This document shows, in pieces, positions 1-10,369 of a stretch of DNA of 64,000 nucleotides. The first letter of the stretch is position 1; each line of letters begins with the position of its first letter. The notes beneath the pieces are model-generated. The model was not told the DNA's origin. It saw only the letters and a list, made by a program, of their open reading frames with translations, and made no database searches. The stretch comes from Henricia sp. BOLD:AAB3569. Lineage: Eukaryota > Echinodermata > Asteroidea > Spinulosida > Echinasteridae. The stretch covers positions 372,001 through 436,000 of the forward strand of contig JBBELK010000053.1 in NCBI GenBank assembly GCA_037783545.1, written 5' to 3'. The translations under genes and the position numbers were made by a program.

Positions 1-44
1 TGCTGAAATTTGCAGAACACGTCTGCGATATAGAGTTGTTTTAG

Positions 45-68
45 CAGACAAAATTTGAAGTTTGTCTG
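45..68. repeat. Inverted repeat 1 of the monomer (CAGACAAA / TTTGTCTG)
   Basis: The left arm CAGACAAA at 45-52 is the exact reverse complement of TTTGTCTG at 61-68, with an 8-nt spacer. The element recurs once per 205 bp. One monomer class has TTTGTTTG in the right arm, which would still pair by a G-U wobble in RNA. Another class has CAGACTAA in the left arm, which loses one pair. Arms of this length could form a small hairpin or a palindromic protein-binding site; neither is shown by sequence alone. Confidence 0.75.
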
Positions 69-85
69 GAAATTCCTTCAGTTCC

Positions 86-97
86 AAAATGGCGACC
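86..97 (+). promoter_or_regulatory. YY1/Pho-like word AAAATGGCG in a subset of monomers
   Basis: The word AAAATGGCGACC resembles the AANATGGCGGC-type site of the metazoan zinc-finger protein YY1/Pho. Monomers fall into two sets at this place: those with ATGGCG and those with ATAGCG, which loses the essential core. Two monomers (34254 and 42344) carry GGCGGCC and so match the consensus more fully. That the motif is bound is inference only. Confidence 0.25.
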
Positions 98-101
98 ACT
101 T

Positions 102-132
102 CAGACGCAATGTTTCCCGAAAGCGGCGTCTG
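102..132. repeat. Inverted repeat 2 of the monomer (CAGACGC / GCGTCTG)
   Basis: The left arm CAGACGC at 102-108 is the exact reverse complement of GCGTCTG at 126-132, with a 17-nt spacer that contains CCCGAAAGCG. The right arm is nearly invariant across the window, while the left arm occurs as CAGACGC, CGGACGC or CAAACGC. CGGACGC keeps pairing only through G-U in RNA and CAAACGC does not pair fully. This lack of compensating change argues against strong selection for a hairpin. Confidence 0.65.
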
Positions 133-185
133 TTTGTGCGAAAAATTTTCCGGCAGAGAGTTTTTGCTAGATTCGACGATAACTC

Positions 186-202
186 GGTCGGTTTAAACGG
201 GA
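186..202 (+). other. CENP-B-box-like stretch, one core mismatch
   Basis: The CENP-B box core is nTTCGnnnnAnnCGGGn. Here the aligned bases are GTCG, four bases, A, two bases, CGGG, which is 8 of the 9 defined core positions, with G in place of the first T. The stretch recurs once per monomer. A large class of monomers has TTTAAACGTG and therefore breaks the CGGG half. A smaller class has GGTTGG and breaks the TCG half. CENP-B binding is established in mammals; pogo-transposase-derived relatives exist elsewhere. Function here is inference. Confidence 0.25.
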
Positions 203-259
203 AATTGCTGAAATTTGCAGAACACGTTTGGGATATAGAGTTGTTTTAGCAGACAAAAT

Positions 260-3200
260 TTGAAGTTTGTCTGGACATTCCTTCAGTTCCAAAATAGCGA
301 CCACTTCAAACGCAATGTTTCCCGAAAGCGGCGTCTGCTTGTGCGAAAACTGTGCCCGCAAGGAGTTTTTGCTAGATTCGACGATAACTCGGTCGGTTTA
401 AACGTGAAATTGCTGAAATTTGCAGAACACGTTTGCGATATAGAGTTGTTTTAGCAGACAAAATTTGAAGTTTGTCTGGACATTCCTTCAGTTCCAAAAT
501 GGCGACCACTTCAGACGCAATGTTTCCCGAAAGCGGCGTCTGTTTGGGATATAGAGTTGTTTTAGCAGACAAAATTTGAAGTTTGTTTGGAAATTCCTTC
601 AGTTCCAAAATAGCGACCACTTCAGACGCAATGTTTCCCGAAAGCGGCGTCTGCTTGTGCAAAAACTGTGCCGGCAAGGAGTTTTTGCTAGATTCGACGA
701 TAACTCGGTCGGTTTAAACGGGAAATTGCTGAAATTTGCAGGACACGTTTGCGATATAGAGTTGTTTTAGCAGACAAAATTTGAAGTTTGTCTGGAAATT
801 CCTTCAGTTCCAAAATGGCGACCACTTCAGACGCAATGTTTCCCGAAAGCGGCGTCTGTTTGTGCGAAAAATGTTCCGGCAGAGAGTTTTTGCTAGATTC
901 GACGATAACTCGGTCGGTTTAAACGGGAAATTGCTGAAATTTGCAGAACACGTTTGGGATATAGAGTTGTTTTAGCAGACAAAATTTGAAGTTTGTTTGG
1001 AAATTCCTTCAGTTCCAAAATAGCGACCACTTCAGACGCAATGTTTCCCGAAAGCGGCGTCTGCTTGTGCAAAAACTGTGCCGGCAAGGAGTTTTTGCTA
1101 GATTCGACGATAACTCGGTCGGTTTAAACGGGAAATTGCTGAAATTTGCAGAACACGTTTGCGATATAGAGTTGTTTTAGCAGACAAAATTTGAAGTTTG
1201 TCTGGAAATTCCTTCAGTTCCAAAATGGCGACCACTTCAGACGCAATGTTTCCCGAAAGCGGCGTCTGTTTGTGCGAAAAAATGTTCCGGCAGAGAGTTT
1301 TTGCTAGATTCGACGATAACTCGGTCGGTTTAAACGGGAAATTGCTGAAATTTGCAGAACACGTTTGGGATATAGAGTTGTTTTAGCAGACAAAATTTGA
1401 AGTTTGTCTGGACATTCCTTCAGTTCCAAAATAGCGACCACTTCAAACGCAATGTTTCCCGAAAGCGGCGTCTGCTTGTGCGAAAACTGTGCCCGCAAGG
1501 AGTTTTTGCTAGATTCGACGATAACTCGGTCGGTTTAAACGTGAAATTGCTGAAATTTGCAGAACACGTTTGCGATATAGAGTTGTTTTAGCAGACAAAA
1601 TTTGAAGTTTGTCTGGACATTCCTTCAGTTCCAAAATGGCGACCACTTCAGACGCAATGTTTCCCGAAAGCGGCGTCTGTTTGGGATATAGAGTTGTTTT
1701 AGCAGACAAAATTTGAAGTTTGTTTGGAAATTCCTTCAGTTCCAAAATAGCGACCACTTCAGACGCAATGTTTCCCGAAAGCGGCGTCTGCTTGTGCAAA
1801 AACTGTGCCGGCAAGGAGTTTTTGCTAGATTCGACGATAACTCGGTCGGTTTAAACGGGAAATTGCTGAAATTTGCAGAACACGTTTGCGATATAGAGTT
1901 GTTTTAGCAGACAAAATTTGAAGTTTGTCTGGAAATTCGTTAAGTTCCAAAATAGCGACCACTTCAGACGCAATGTTTCCCGAAAGCGGCGTCTGCTTGT
2001 GCAAAAACTCTGCCGGCAAGGAGTTTTTGCTAGATTCGACGATAACTCGGTTGGTTTAAACGGGAAATTGCTGAAATTTGCAGAACACGTTTGGGATATA
2101 GAGTTGTTTTAGCAGACAAAATTTGAAGTTTGTCTGGACATTCCTTCAGTTCCAAAATAGCGACCACTTCAAACGCAATGTTTCCCGAAAGCGGCGTCTG
2201 CTTGTGCGAAAACTGTGCCCGCAAGGAGTTTTTGCTAGATTCGACGATAACTCGGTCGGTTTAAACGTGAAATTGCTGAAATTTGCAGAACACGTTTGCG
2301 ATATAGAGTTGTTTTAGCAGACAAAATTTGAAGTTTGTCTGGACATTCCTTCAGTTCCAAAATGGCGACCACTTCAGACGCAATGTTTCCCGAAAGCGGC
2401 GTCTGTTTGGGATATAGAGTTGTTTTAGCAGACAAAATTTGAAGTTTGTTTGGAAATTCCTTCAGTTCCAAAATAGCGACCACTTCAGACGCAATGTTTC
2501 CCGAAAGCGGCGTCTGCTTGTGCAAAAACTGTGCCGGCAAGGAGTTTTTGCTAGATTCGACGATAACTCGGTCGGTTTAAACGGGAAATTGCTGAAATTT
2601 GCAGAACACGTTTGCGATATAGAGTTGTTTTAGCAGACAAAATTTGAAGTTTGTCTGGAAATTCCTTCAGTTCCAAAATGGCGACCACTTCAGACGCAAT
2701 GTTTCCCGAAAGCGGCGTCTGTTTGTGCGAAAAATGTTCCGGCAGAGAGTTTTTGCTAGATTCGACGATAACTCGGTCGGTTTAAACGGGAAATTGCTGA
2801 AATTTGCAGAACACGTTTGGGATATAGAGTTGTTTTAGCAGACAAAATTTGAAGTTTGTTTGGAAATTCCTTCAGTTCCAAAATAGCGACCACTTCAGAC
2901 GCAATGTTTCCCGAAAGCGGCGTCTGCTTGTGCAAAAACTGTGCCGGCAAGGAGTTTTTGCTAGATTCGACGATAACTCGGTCGGTTTAAACGGGAAATT
3001 GCTGAAATTTGCAGAACACGTTTGCGATATAGAGTTGTTTTAGCAGACAAAATTTGAAGTTTGTCTGGAAATTCCTTCAGTTCCAAAATGGCGACCACTT
3101 CAGACGCAATGTTTCCCGAAAGCGGCGTCTGTTTGTGCGAAAAAATGTTCCGGCAGAGAGTTTTTGCTAGATTCGACGATAACTCGGTCGGTTTAAACGG

Positions 3201-3985
3201 GAAATTGCTGAAATTTGCAGAACACGTTTGGGATATAGAGTTGTTTTAGCAGACAAAATTTGAAGTTTGTCTGGACATTCCTTCAGTTCCAAAATAGCGA
3301 CCACTTCAAACGCAATGTTTCCCGAAAGCGGCGTCTGCTTGTGCGAAAACTGTGCCCGCAAGGAGTTTTTGCTAGATTCGACGATAACTCGGTCGGTTTA
3401 AACGTGAAATTGCTGAAATTTGCAGAACACGTTTGCGATATAGAGTTGTTTTAGCAGACAAAATTTGAAGTTTGTCTGGACATTCCTTCAGTTCCAAAAT
3501 GGCGACCACTTCAGACGCAATGTTTCCCGAAAGCGGCGTCTGTTTGGGATATAGAGTTGTTTTAGCAGACAAAATTTGAAGTTTGTTTGGAAATTCCTTC
3601 AGTTCCAAAATAGCGACCACTTCAGACGCAATGTTTCCCGAAAGCGGCGTCTGCTTGTGCAAAAACTGTGCCGGCAAGGAGTTTTTGCTAGATTCGACGA
3701 TAACTCGGTCGGTTTAAACGGGAAATTGCTGAAATTTGCAGAACACGTTTGCGATATAGAGTTGTTTTAGCAGACAAAATTTGAAGTTTGTCTGGAAATT
3801 CGTTAAGTTCCAAAATAGCGACCACTTCAGACGCAATGTTTCCCGAAAGCGGCGTCTGCTTGTGCAAAAACTCTGCCGGCAAGGAGTTTTTGCTAGATTC
3901 GACGATAACTCGGTTGGTTTAAACGGGAAATTGCTGAAATTTGCAGAACACGTTTGGGATATAGAGTTGTTTTAGCAGACAAAAT
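260..3985 (+). repeat. Tandem pair of 1863-bp higher-order units
   Basis: The units are 260-2122 and 2123-3985. Each is eight full-size monomers and two 111-bp short monomers, in the order 205, 111, 205, 205, 205, 206, 205, 111, 205, 205. The 206-bp member has one extra A in an A-run near 1277 and again near 3140. The last monomer of each unit has the GGAAATTCGTTAAG variant. The only base difference I noticed between the two units is at 742 (G instead of A). A third unit starts at 3986 but follows a different monomer order after its first monomer. Confidence 0.9.
465..575 (+). repeat. 111-bp short monomer (94-bp internal deletion), first of 32 copies
   Basis: This copy follows the normal monomer up to CGTCTGTTTG and then continues with GGATATAGAG, skipping 94 bp. 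The bases GTTTG occur at both deletion ends (CTGTTTG and ACGTTTG), so the junction sits in a 5-bp microhomology. The same junction occurs in copies starting at 465, 1602, 2328, 3465, 12420, 13351, 17769, 18905, 21681, 22817, 26182, 27318, 33143, 35034, 40647, 41578, 43739, 49153, 50289, 51220, 51536, 52672, 53603, 54124, 55055, 55781, 56507, 59257, 60188, 61324, 62644 and 63576. It lacks inverted repeat 2's downstream flank, the GTTTAAAC palindrome and the CENP-B-like stretch. It is absent from 3576-12419, where other variants dominate. Confidence 0.95.
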
Positions 3986-4190
3986 TTGAAGTTTGTCTGG
4001 ACATTCCTTCAGTTCCAAAATAGCGACCACTTCAAACGCAATGTTTCCCGAAAGCGGCGTCTGCTTGTGCGAAAACTGTGCCCGCAAGGAGTTTTTGCTA
4101 GATTCGACGATAACTCGGTCGGTTTAAACATGAAATTGCTGAAATTTGCAGAACACGTTTGCGATATAGAGTTGTTTTAGCAGACAAAAT

Positions 4191-5010
4191 TTGAAGTTTG
4201 TCTGGACATTCCTTCAGTTCCAAAATAGCGACAACTTCAAACGCAATGTTTACCGAAAGCGGCGTCTGCTTGTGCGAAAACTGTGCCGGCAAGGAGTTTT
4301 TGCTAGATTCGACGATAACTCGGTCGGTTTAAACGGGAAATTGCTGAAATTTGCAGAACACGTTTGCGATATAGAGTTGTTTTAGCAGACTAAATTTGAA
4401 GTTTGTCTGGAAATTTGTTAAGTTCCAAAATAGCGACCACTTCAGACGCAATGTTTCCCGAAAGCGGCGTCTGTTTGTGCGAAAAATGTTCCGGCAGAGA
4501 GTTTTTGCTAGATTCGACGATAACTCGGTCGGTTTAAACGGGAAATTGCTGAAATTTGCAGAACACGTTTGGGATATAGAGTTGTTTTAGCAGACAAAAT
4601 TTGAAGTTTGTCTGGACATTCCTTCAGTTCCAAAATGGCGACCACTTCGGACGCAATGTTTCCCGAAAGCGGCGTCTGTTTGTGCGAAAAATGTTCCGGC
4701 AGAGAGTTTTTGCTAGATTCGACGATAACTCGGTCGGTTTAAACGGGAAATTGCTGAAATTTGCAGAACACGTTTGGGATATAGAGTTGTTTTAGCAGAC
4801 AAAATTTGAAGTTTGTCTGGACATTCCTTCAGTTCCAAAATGGCGACCACTTCGGACGCAATGTTTCCCGAAAGCGGCGTCTGTTTGTGCGAAAACTGTT
4901 CCGGCAGTGAGTTTTTGCTAGATTCGACGATAACTCGGTCGGTTTAAACGGGAAATTGCTGATATTTGCAGAACACGTTTGCGATATAGAGTTGTTTTAG
5001 CAGACAAAAT
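4191..5010 (+). repeat. 820-bp four-monomer unit (early copy)
   Basis: Four 205-bp monomers in fixed order make the unit: (1) GACAACTTC with GTTTACCG; (2) CAGACTAAAT with GGAAATTTGTTAAG; (3) GACATTCC with TCGGAC and CAGAGAG; (4) TCGGAC with CTGTTCCGGCAGTGAG. A second copy is at 7549-8368. The same unit is tandemly repeated after 28 kb, showing that it predates or was exchanged between distant parts of the array. Confidence 0.88.
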
Positions 5011-5830
5011 TTGAAGTTTGTCTGGACATTCCTTCAGTTCCAAAATAGCGACAACTTCAAACGCAATGTTTACCGAAAGCGGCGTCTGCTTGTGCGAAAA
5101 CTGTGCCGGCAAGGAGTTTTTGCTAGATTCGACGATAACTCGGTCGGTTTAAACGGGAAATTGCTGAAATTTGCAGAACACGTTTGGGATATAGAGTTGT
5201 TTTAGCAGACAAAATTTGAAGTTTGTTTGGAAATTCCTTCAGTTCCAAAATAGCGACCACTTCAGACGCAATGTTTCCCGAAAGCGGCGTCTGCTTGTGC
5301 AAAAACTGTGCCGGCAAGGAGTTTTTGCTAGATTCGACGATAACTCGGTCGGTTTAAACGGGAAATTGCTGAAATTTGCAGAACACGTTTGGGATATAGA
5401 GTTGTTTTAGCAGACAAAATTTGAAGTTTGTTTGGAAATTCCTTCAGTTCCAAAATAGCGACCACTTCAGACGCAATGTTTCCCGAAAGCGGCGTCTGCT
5501 TGTGCAAAAACTGTGCCGGCAAGGAGTTTTTGCTAGATTCGACGATAACTCGGTCGGTTTAAACGGGAAATTGCTGAATTTTGCAGAACACGTTTGTGAT
5601 ATAGAGTTGTTTTAGCAGACAAAATTTGAAGTTTGTCTGGACATTCCTTCAGTTCCAAAATGGCGACCACTTCGGACGCAATGTTTCCCGAAAGCGGCGT
5701 CTGTTTGTGCGAAAACTGTTCCGGCAGTGAGTTTTTGCTAGTTTCGACGATAACTCGGTCGGTTTAAACGGGAAATTGCTGATATTTGCAGAACACGTTT
5801 GCGATATAGAGTTGTTTTAGCAGACAAAAT

Positions 5831-6113
5831 TTGAAGTTTGTCTGGACATTCCTTCAGTTCCAAAATAGCGACAACTTCAAACGCAATGTTTACCGAAATC
5901 GGCGTCTGCTTGTGCGAAAACTGTGCCGGCAAGGAGTTCCAAAATGGCGACCACTTCAGACGCAATGTTTCCCGAAAGCGGCGTCTGTTTGTGCGAAAAA
6001 TTTTCCGGCAGAGAGTTTTGCTAGATTCGACGATAACTCGGTCGGTTTAAACGGGAAATTGCTGAAATTTGCAGAACACGTTTGGGATATAGAGTTGTTT
6101 TAGCAGACAAAAT
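5831..6113 (+). repeat. 283-bp fused monomer (also at 9189 and 10087)
   Basis: The first part follows the GTTTACCG monomer type up to AAGGAGTT near 5938. It then jumps back to CCAAAATGGCG, repeating the middle of the monomer. The shared AGTT at the joint suggests microhomology-assisted joining or slippage. One T is missing in the following GAGTTTTGC. Copies at 9189-9471 and 10087-10369 have the same joint and the same missing T, so all three descend from one event. Confidence 0.92.
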
Positions 6114-6933
6114 TTGAAGTTTGTCTGGACATTCCTTCAGTTCCAAAATAGCGACCACTTTAAACGCAATGTTTCCCGAAAGCGGCGTCTGCTTGTGCGA
6201 AAACTGTGCCCGCAAGGAGTTTTTGCTAGATTCGACGATAACTCGGTCGGTTTAAACGTGAAATTGCTGAAATTTGCAGAACACGTTTGCGATATAGAGT
6301 TGTTTTAGCAGACAAAATTTGAAGTTTGTCTGGACATTCCTTCAGTTCCAAAATGGCGACCACTTCAGACGCAATGTTTCCCGAAAGCGGCGTCTGTTTG
6401 TGCGAAAAATGTTCCGGCAGAGAGTTTTTGCTAGATTCGACGATAACTCGGTCGGTTTAAACGGGAAATTGCTGAAATTTGCAGAACACGTTTGGGATAT
6501 AGAGTTGTTTTAGCAGACAAAATTTGAAGTTTGTTTGGAAATTCCTTCAGTTCCAAAATAGCGACCACTTCAGACGCAATGTTTCCTGAAAGCGGCGTCT
6601 GCTTGTGCAAAAACTGTGCCGGCAAGGAGTTTTTGCTAGATTCGACGATAACTCGGTCGGTTTAAACGGGAAATTGCTGAAATTTGCAGAACACGTTTGC
6701 GATATAGAGTTGTTTTAGCAGACAAAATTTGAAGTTTGTCTGGAAATTCCTTCAGTTCCAAAATGGCGACCACTTCAGACGCAATGTTTCCCGAAAGCGG
6801 CGTCTGTTTGTGCGAAAAATGTTCCGGCAGAGAGTTTTTGCTAGATTCGACGATAACTCGGTCGGTTTAAACGGGAAATTGCTGAAATTTGCAGAACACG
6901 TTTGGGATATAGAGTTGTTTTAGCAGACAAAAT

Positions 6934-9471
6934 TTGAAGTTTGTTTGGAAATTCCTTCAGTTCCAAAATAGCGACCACTTCAGACGCAATGTTTCCCGAA
7001 AGCGGCGTCTGCTTGTGCAAAAACTGTGCCGGCAAGGAGTTTTTGCTAGATTCGACGATAACTCGGTCGGTTTAAACGGGAAATTGCTGAAATTTGCAGA
7101 ACACGTTTGCGATATAGAGTTGTTTTAGCAGACAAAATTTGAAGTTTGTCTGGAAATTCGTTAAGTTCCAAAATAGCGACCACTTCAGACGCAATGTTTC
7201 CCGAAAGCGGCGTCTGCTTGTGCAAAAACTCTGCCGGCAAGGAGTTTTTGCTAGATTCGACGATAACTCGGTTGGTTTAAACGGGAAATTGCTGAAATTT
7301 GCAGAACACGTTTGGGATATAGAGTTGTTTTAGCAGACAAAATTTGAAGTTTGTCTGGACATTCCTTCAGTTCCAAAATAGCGACCACTTCAAACGCAAT
7401 GTTTCCCGAAAGCGGCGTCTGCTTGTGCGAAAACTGTGCCCGCAAGGAGTTTTTGCTAGATTCGACGATAACTCGGTCGGTTTAAACGTGAAATTGCTGA
7501 AATTTGCAGAACACGTTTGCGATATAGAGTTGTTTTAGCAGACAAAATTTGAAGTTTGTCTGGACATTCCTTCAGTTCCAAAATAGCGACAACTTCAAAC
7601 GCAATGTTTACCGAAAGCGGCGTCTGCTTGTGCGAAAACTGTGCCGGCAAGGAGTTTTTGCTAGATTCGACGATAACTCGGTCGGTTTAAACGGGAAATT
7701 GCTGAAATTTGCAGAACACGTTTGCGATATAGAGTTGTTTTAGCAGACTAAATTTGAAGTTTGTCTGGAAATTTGTTAAGTTCCAAAATAGCGACCACTT
7801 CAGACGCAATGTTTCCCGAAAGCGGCGTCTGTTTGTGCGAAAAATGTTCCGGCAGAGAGTTTTTGCTAGATTCGACGATAACTCGGTCGGTTTAAACGGG
7901 AAATTGCTGAAATTTGCAGAACACGTTTGGGATATAGAGTTGTTTTAGCAGACAAAATTTGAAGTTTGTCTGGACATTCCTTCAGTTCCAAAATGGCGAC
8001 CACTTCGGACGCAATGTTTCCCGAAAGCGGCGTCTGTTTGTGCGAAAAATGTTCCGGCAGAGAGTTTTTGCTAGATTCGACGATAACTCGGTCGGTTTAA
8101 ACGGGAAATTGCTGAAATTTGCAGAACACGTTTGGGATATAGAGTTGTTTTAGCAGACAAAATTTGAAGTTTGTCTGGACATTCCTTCAGTTCCAAAATG
8201 GCGACCACTTCGGACGCAATGTTTCCCGAAAGCGGCGTCTGTTTGTGCGAAAACTGTTCCGGCAGTGAGTTTTTGCTAGATTCGACGATAACTCGGTCGG
8301 TTTAAACGGGAAATTGCTGATATTTGCAGAACACGTTTGCGATATAGAGTTGTTTTAGCAGACAAAATTTGAAGTTTGTCTGGACATTCCTTCAGTTCCA
8401 AAATAGCGACAACTTCAAACGCAATGTTTACCGAAAGCGGCGTCTGCTTGTGCGAAAACTGTGCCGGCAAGGAGTTTTTGCTAGATTCGACGATAACTCG
8501 GTCGGTTTAAACGGGAAATTGCTGAAATTTGCAGAACACGTTTGGGATATAGAGTTGTTTTAGCAGACAAAATTTGAAGTTTGTTTGGAAATTCCTTCAG
8601 TTCCAAAATAGCGACCACTTCAGACGCAATGTTTCCCGAAAGCGGCGTCTGCTTGTGCAAAAACTGTGCCGGCAAGGAGTTTTTGCTAGATTCGACGATA
8701 ACTCGGTCGGTTTAAACGGGAAATTGCTGAAATTTGCAGAACACGTTTGGGATATAGAGTTGTTTTAGCAGACAAAATTTGAAGTTTGTTTGGAAATTCC
8801 TTCAGTTCCAAAATAGCGACCACTTCAGACGCAATGTTTCCCGAAAGCGGCGTCTGCTTGTGCAAAAACTGTGCCGGCAAGGAGTTTTTGCTAGATTCGA
8901 CGATAACTCGGTCGGTTTAAACGGGAAATTGCTGAATTTTGCAGAACACGTTTGTGATATAGAGTTGTTTTAGCAGACAAAATTTGAAGTTTGTCTGGAC
9001 ATTCCTTCAGTTCCAAAATGGCGACCACTTCGGACGCAATGTTTCCCGAAAGCGGCGTCTGTTTGTGCGAAAACTGTTCCGGCAGTGAGTTTTTGCTAGT
9101 TTCGACGATAACTCGGTCGGTTTAAACGGGAAATTGCTGATATTTGCAGAACACGTTTGCGATATAGAGTTGTTTTAGCAGACAAAATTTGAAGTTTGTC
9201 TGGACATTCCTTCAGTTCCAAAATAGCGACAACTTCAAACGCAATGTTTACCGAAAGCGGCGTCTGCTTGTGCGAAAACTGTGCCGGCAAGGAGTTCCAA
9301 AATGGCGACCACTTCAGACGCAATGTTTCCCGAAAGCGGCGTCTGTTTGTGCGAAAAATTTTCCGGCAGAGAGTTTTGCTAGATTCGACGATAACTCGGT
9401 CGGTTTAAACGGGAAATTGCTGAAATTTGCAGAACACGTTTGGGATATAGAGTTGTTTTAGCAGACAAAAT
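6934..9471 (+). repeat. 2538-bp block, second copy
   Basis: This is the second copy of the 3576-6113 block. The homology ends at 9471, after the fused monomer. The first copy is followed by the GACATTCC/TTTAAACGTG type at 6114, whereas this copy is followed by a tandem duplication of its own last 898 bp. The monomer order starting at 6114 reappears at 10370. Confidence 0.88.
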
Positions 9472-10369
9472 TTGAAGTTTGTTTGGAAATTCCTTCAGTT
9501 CCAAAATAGCGACCACTTCAGACGCAATGTTTCCCGAAAGCGGCGTCTGCTTGTGCAAAAACTGTGCCGGCAAGGAGTTTTTGCTAGATTCGACGATAAC
9601 TCGGTCGGTTTAAACGGGAAATTGCTGAAATTTGCAGAACACGTTTGGGATATAGAGTTGTTTTAGCAGACAAAATTTGAAGTTTGTTTGGAAATTCCTT
9701 CAGTTCCAAAATAGCGACCACTTCAGACGCAATGTTTCCCGAAAGCGGCGTCTGCTTGTGCAAAAACTGTGCCGGCAAGGAGTTTTTGCTAGATTCGACG
9801 ATAACTCGGTCGGTTTAAAGGGGAAATTGCTGAATTTTGCAGAACACGTTTGTGATATAGAGTTGTTTTAGCAGACAAAATTTGAAGTTTGTCTGGACAT
9901 TCCTTCAGTTCCAAAATGGCGACCACTTCGGACGCAATGTTTCCCGAAAGCGGCGTCTGTTTGTGCGAAAACTGTTCCGGCAGTGAGTTTTTGCTAGTTT
10001 CGACGATAACTCGGTCGGTTTAAACGGGAAATTGCTGATATTTGCAGAACACGTTTGCGATATAGAGTTGTTTTAGCAGACAAAATTTGAAGTTTGTCTG
10101 GACATTCCTTCAGTTCCAAAATAGCGACAACTTCAAACGCAATGTTTACCGAAAGCGGCGTCTGCTTGTGCGAAAACTGTGCCGGCAAGGAGTTCCAAAA
10201 TGGCGACCACTTCAGACGCAATGTTTCCCGAAAGCGGCGTCTGTTTGTGCGAAAAATTTTCCGGCAGAGAGTTTTGCTAGATTCGACGATAACTCGGTCG
10301 GTTTAAACGGGAAATTGCTGAAATTTGCAGAACACGTTTGGGATATAGAGTTGTTTTAGCAGACAAAAT
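8574..10369 (+). repeat. Tandem 898-bp duplication
   Basis: Segments 8574-9471 and 9472-10369 match. Each holds three 205-bp monomers and one 283-bp fused monomer. The second copy has TTTAAAGGGG near 9818, a private change that removes the GTTTAAAC palindrome. The duplication is present only here and not in the 5216-6113 counterpart, so it arose after the 2538-bp block was copied, or was lost from the other copy. Confidence 0.9.

Larger units (their letters stand above)
55..259 (+). repeat. Representative 205-bp satellite monomer
   Basis: This monomer is used as the reference for landmarks; the phase is arbitrary. By hand count it contains 36 C and 50 G (42% GC) and 13 CpG, against about 8.8 expected from composition. 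Landmarks are: an inverted repeat spanning its start (45-68), a YY1-like AAAATGGCG word (86-94), a second inverted repeat (102-132), a CENP-B-box-like stretch (186-202), and the 8-bp palindrome GTTTAAAC (191-198). The palindrome is retained in most monomers, with exceptions such as those near 9818, 11945 and 30439. The monomer length is near a nucleosomal repeat length, which is common in satellites but proves nothing here. Neither strand encodes a plausible protein: open frames are about 64 codons, lack an ATG at their start, and end at the same place in every copy. Confidence 0.95.
3576..6113 (+). repeat. 2538-bp block, first copy (repeats at +3358)
   Basis: The monomer order matches that of 6934-9471 at a constant 3358-bp offset. 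The block overlaps the end of the second 1863-bp unit and then runs through the four-monomer 820-bp type (4191-5010), several KFLQ-type monomers and the 283-bp fused monomer. A shared set of variants, such as GTTTACCG with GACAACTTC, CAGACTAAAT and TGCTGATATT, recurs at the same offsets in both copies. Confidence 0.88.

Noticed and set aside
45-132. Smad-binding-element reading of the CAGAC/GTCTG boxes
   Set aside because: The five-base core is too short and common to assign to a protein family; only the symmetrical arrangement was kept as an observation.
170-185. RNA polymerase III B-box-like GATTCGACGAT
   Set aside because: Only the TTCGA centre fits; the flanking conserved G and CC are missing, and I found no matching A box upstream in the monomer.
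89-196. ATG-started 35-codon frame in a strong Kozak-like context (AAAATGG)
   Set aside because: The ATG is lost in all AAAATAGCG monomers. Variants change amino acids freely (Asp/Asn, Pro/Thr, Glu/Lys, Phe/Cys), and there is no promoter, intron or terminator pattern. It is most simply a chance frame in a stop-poor repeat.
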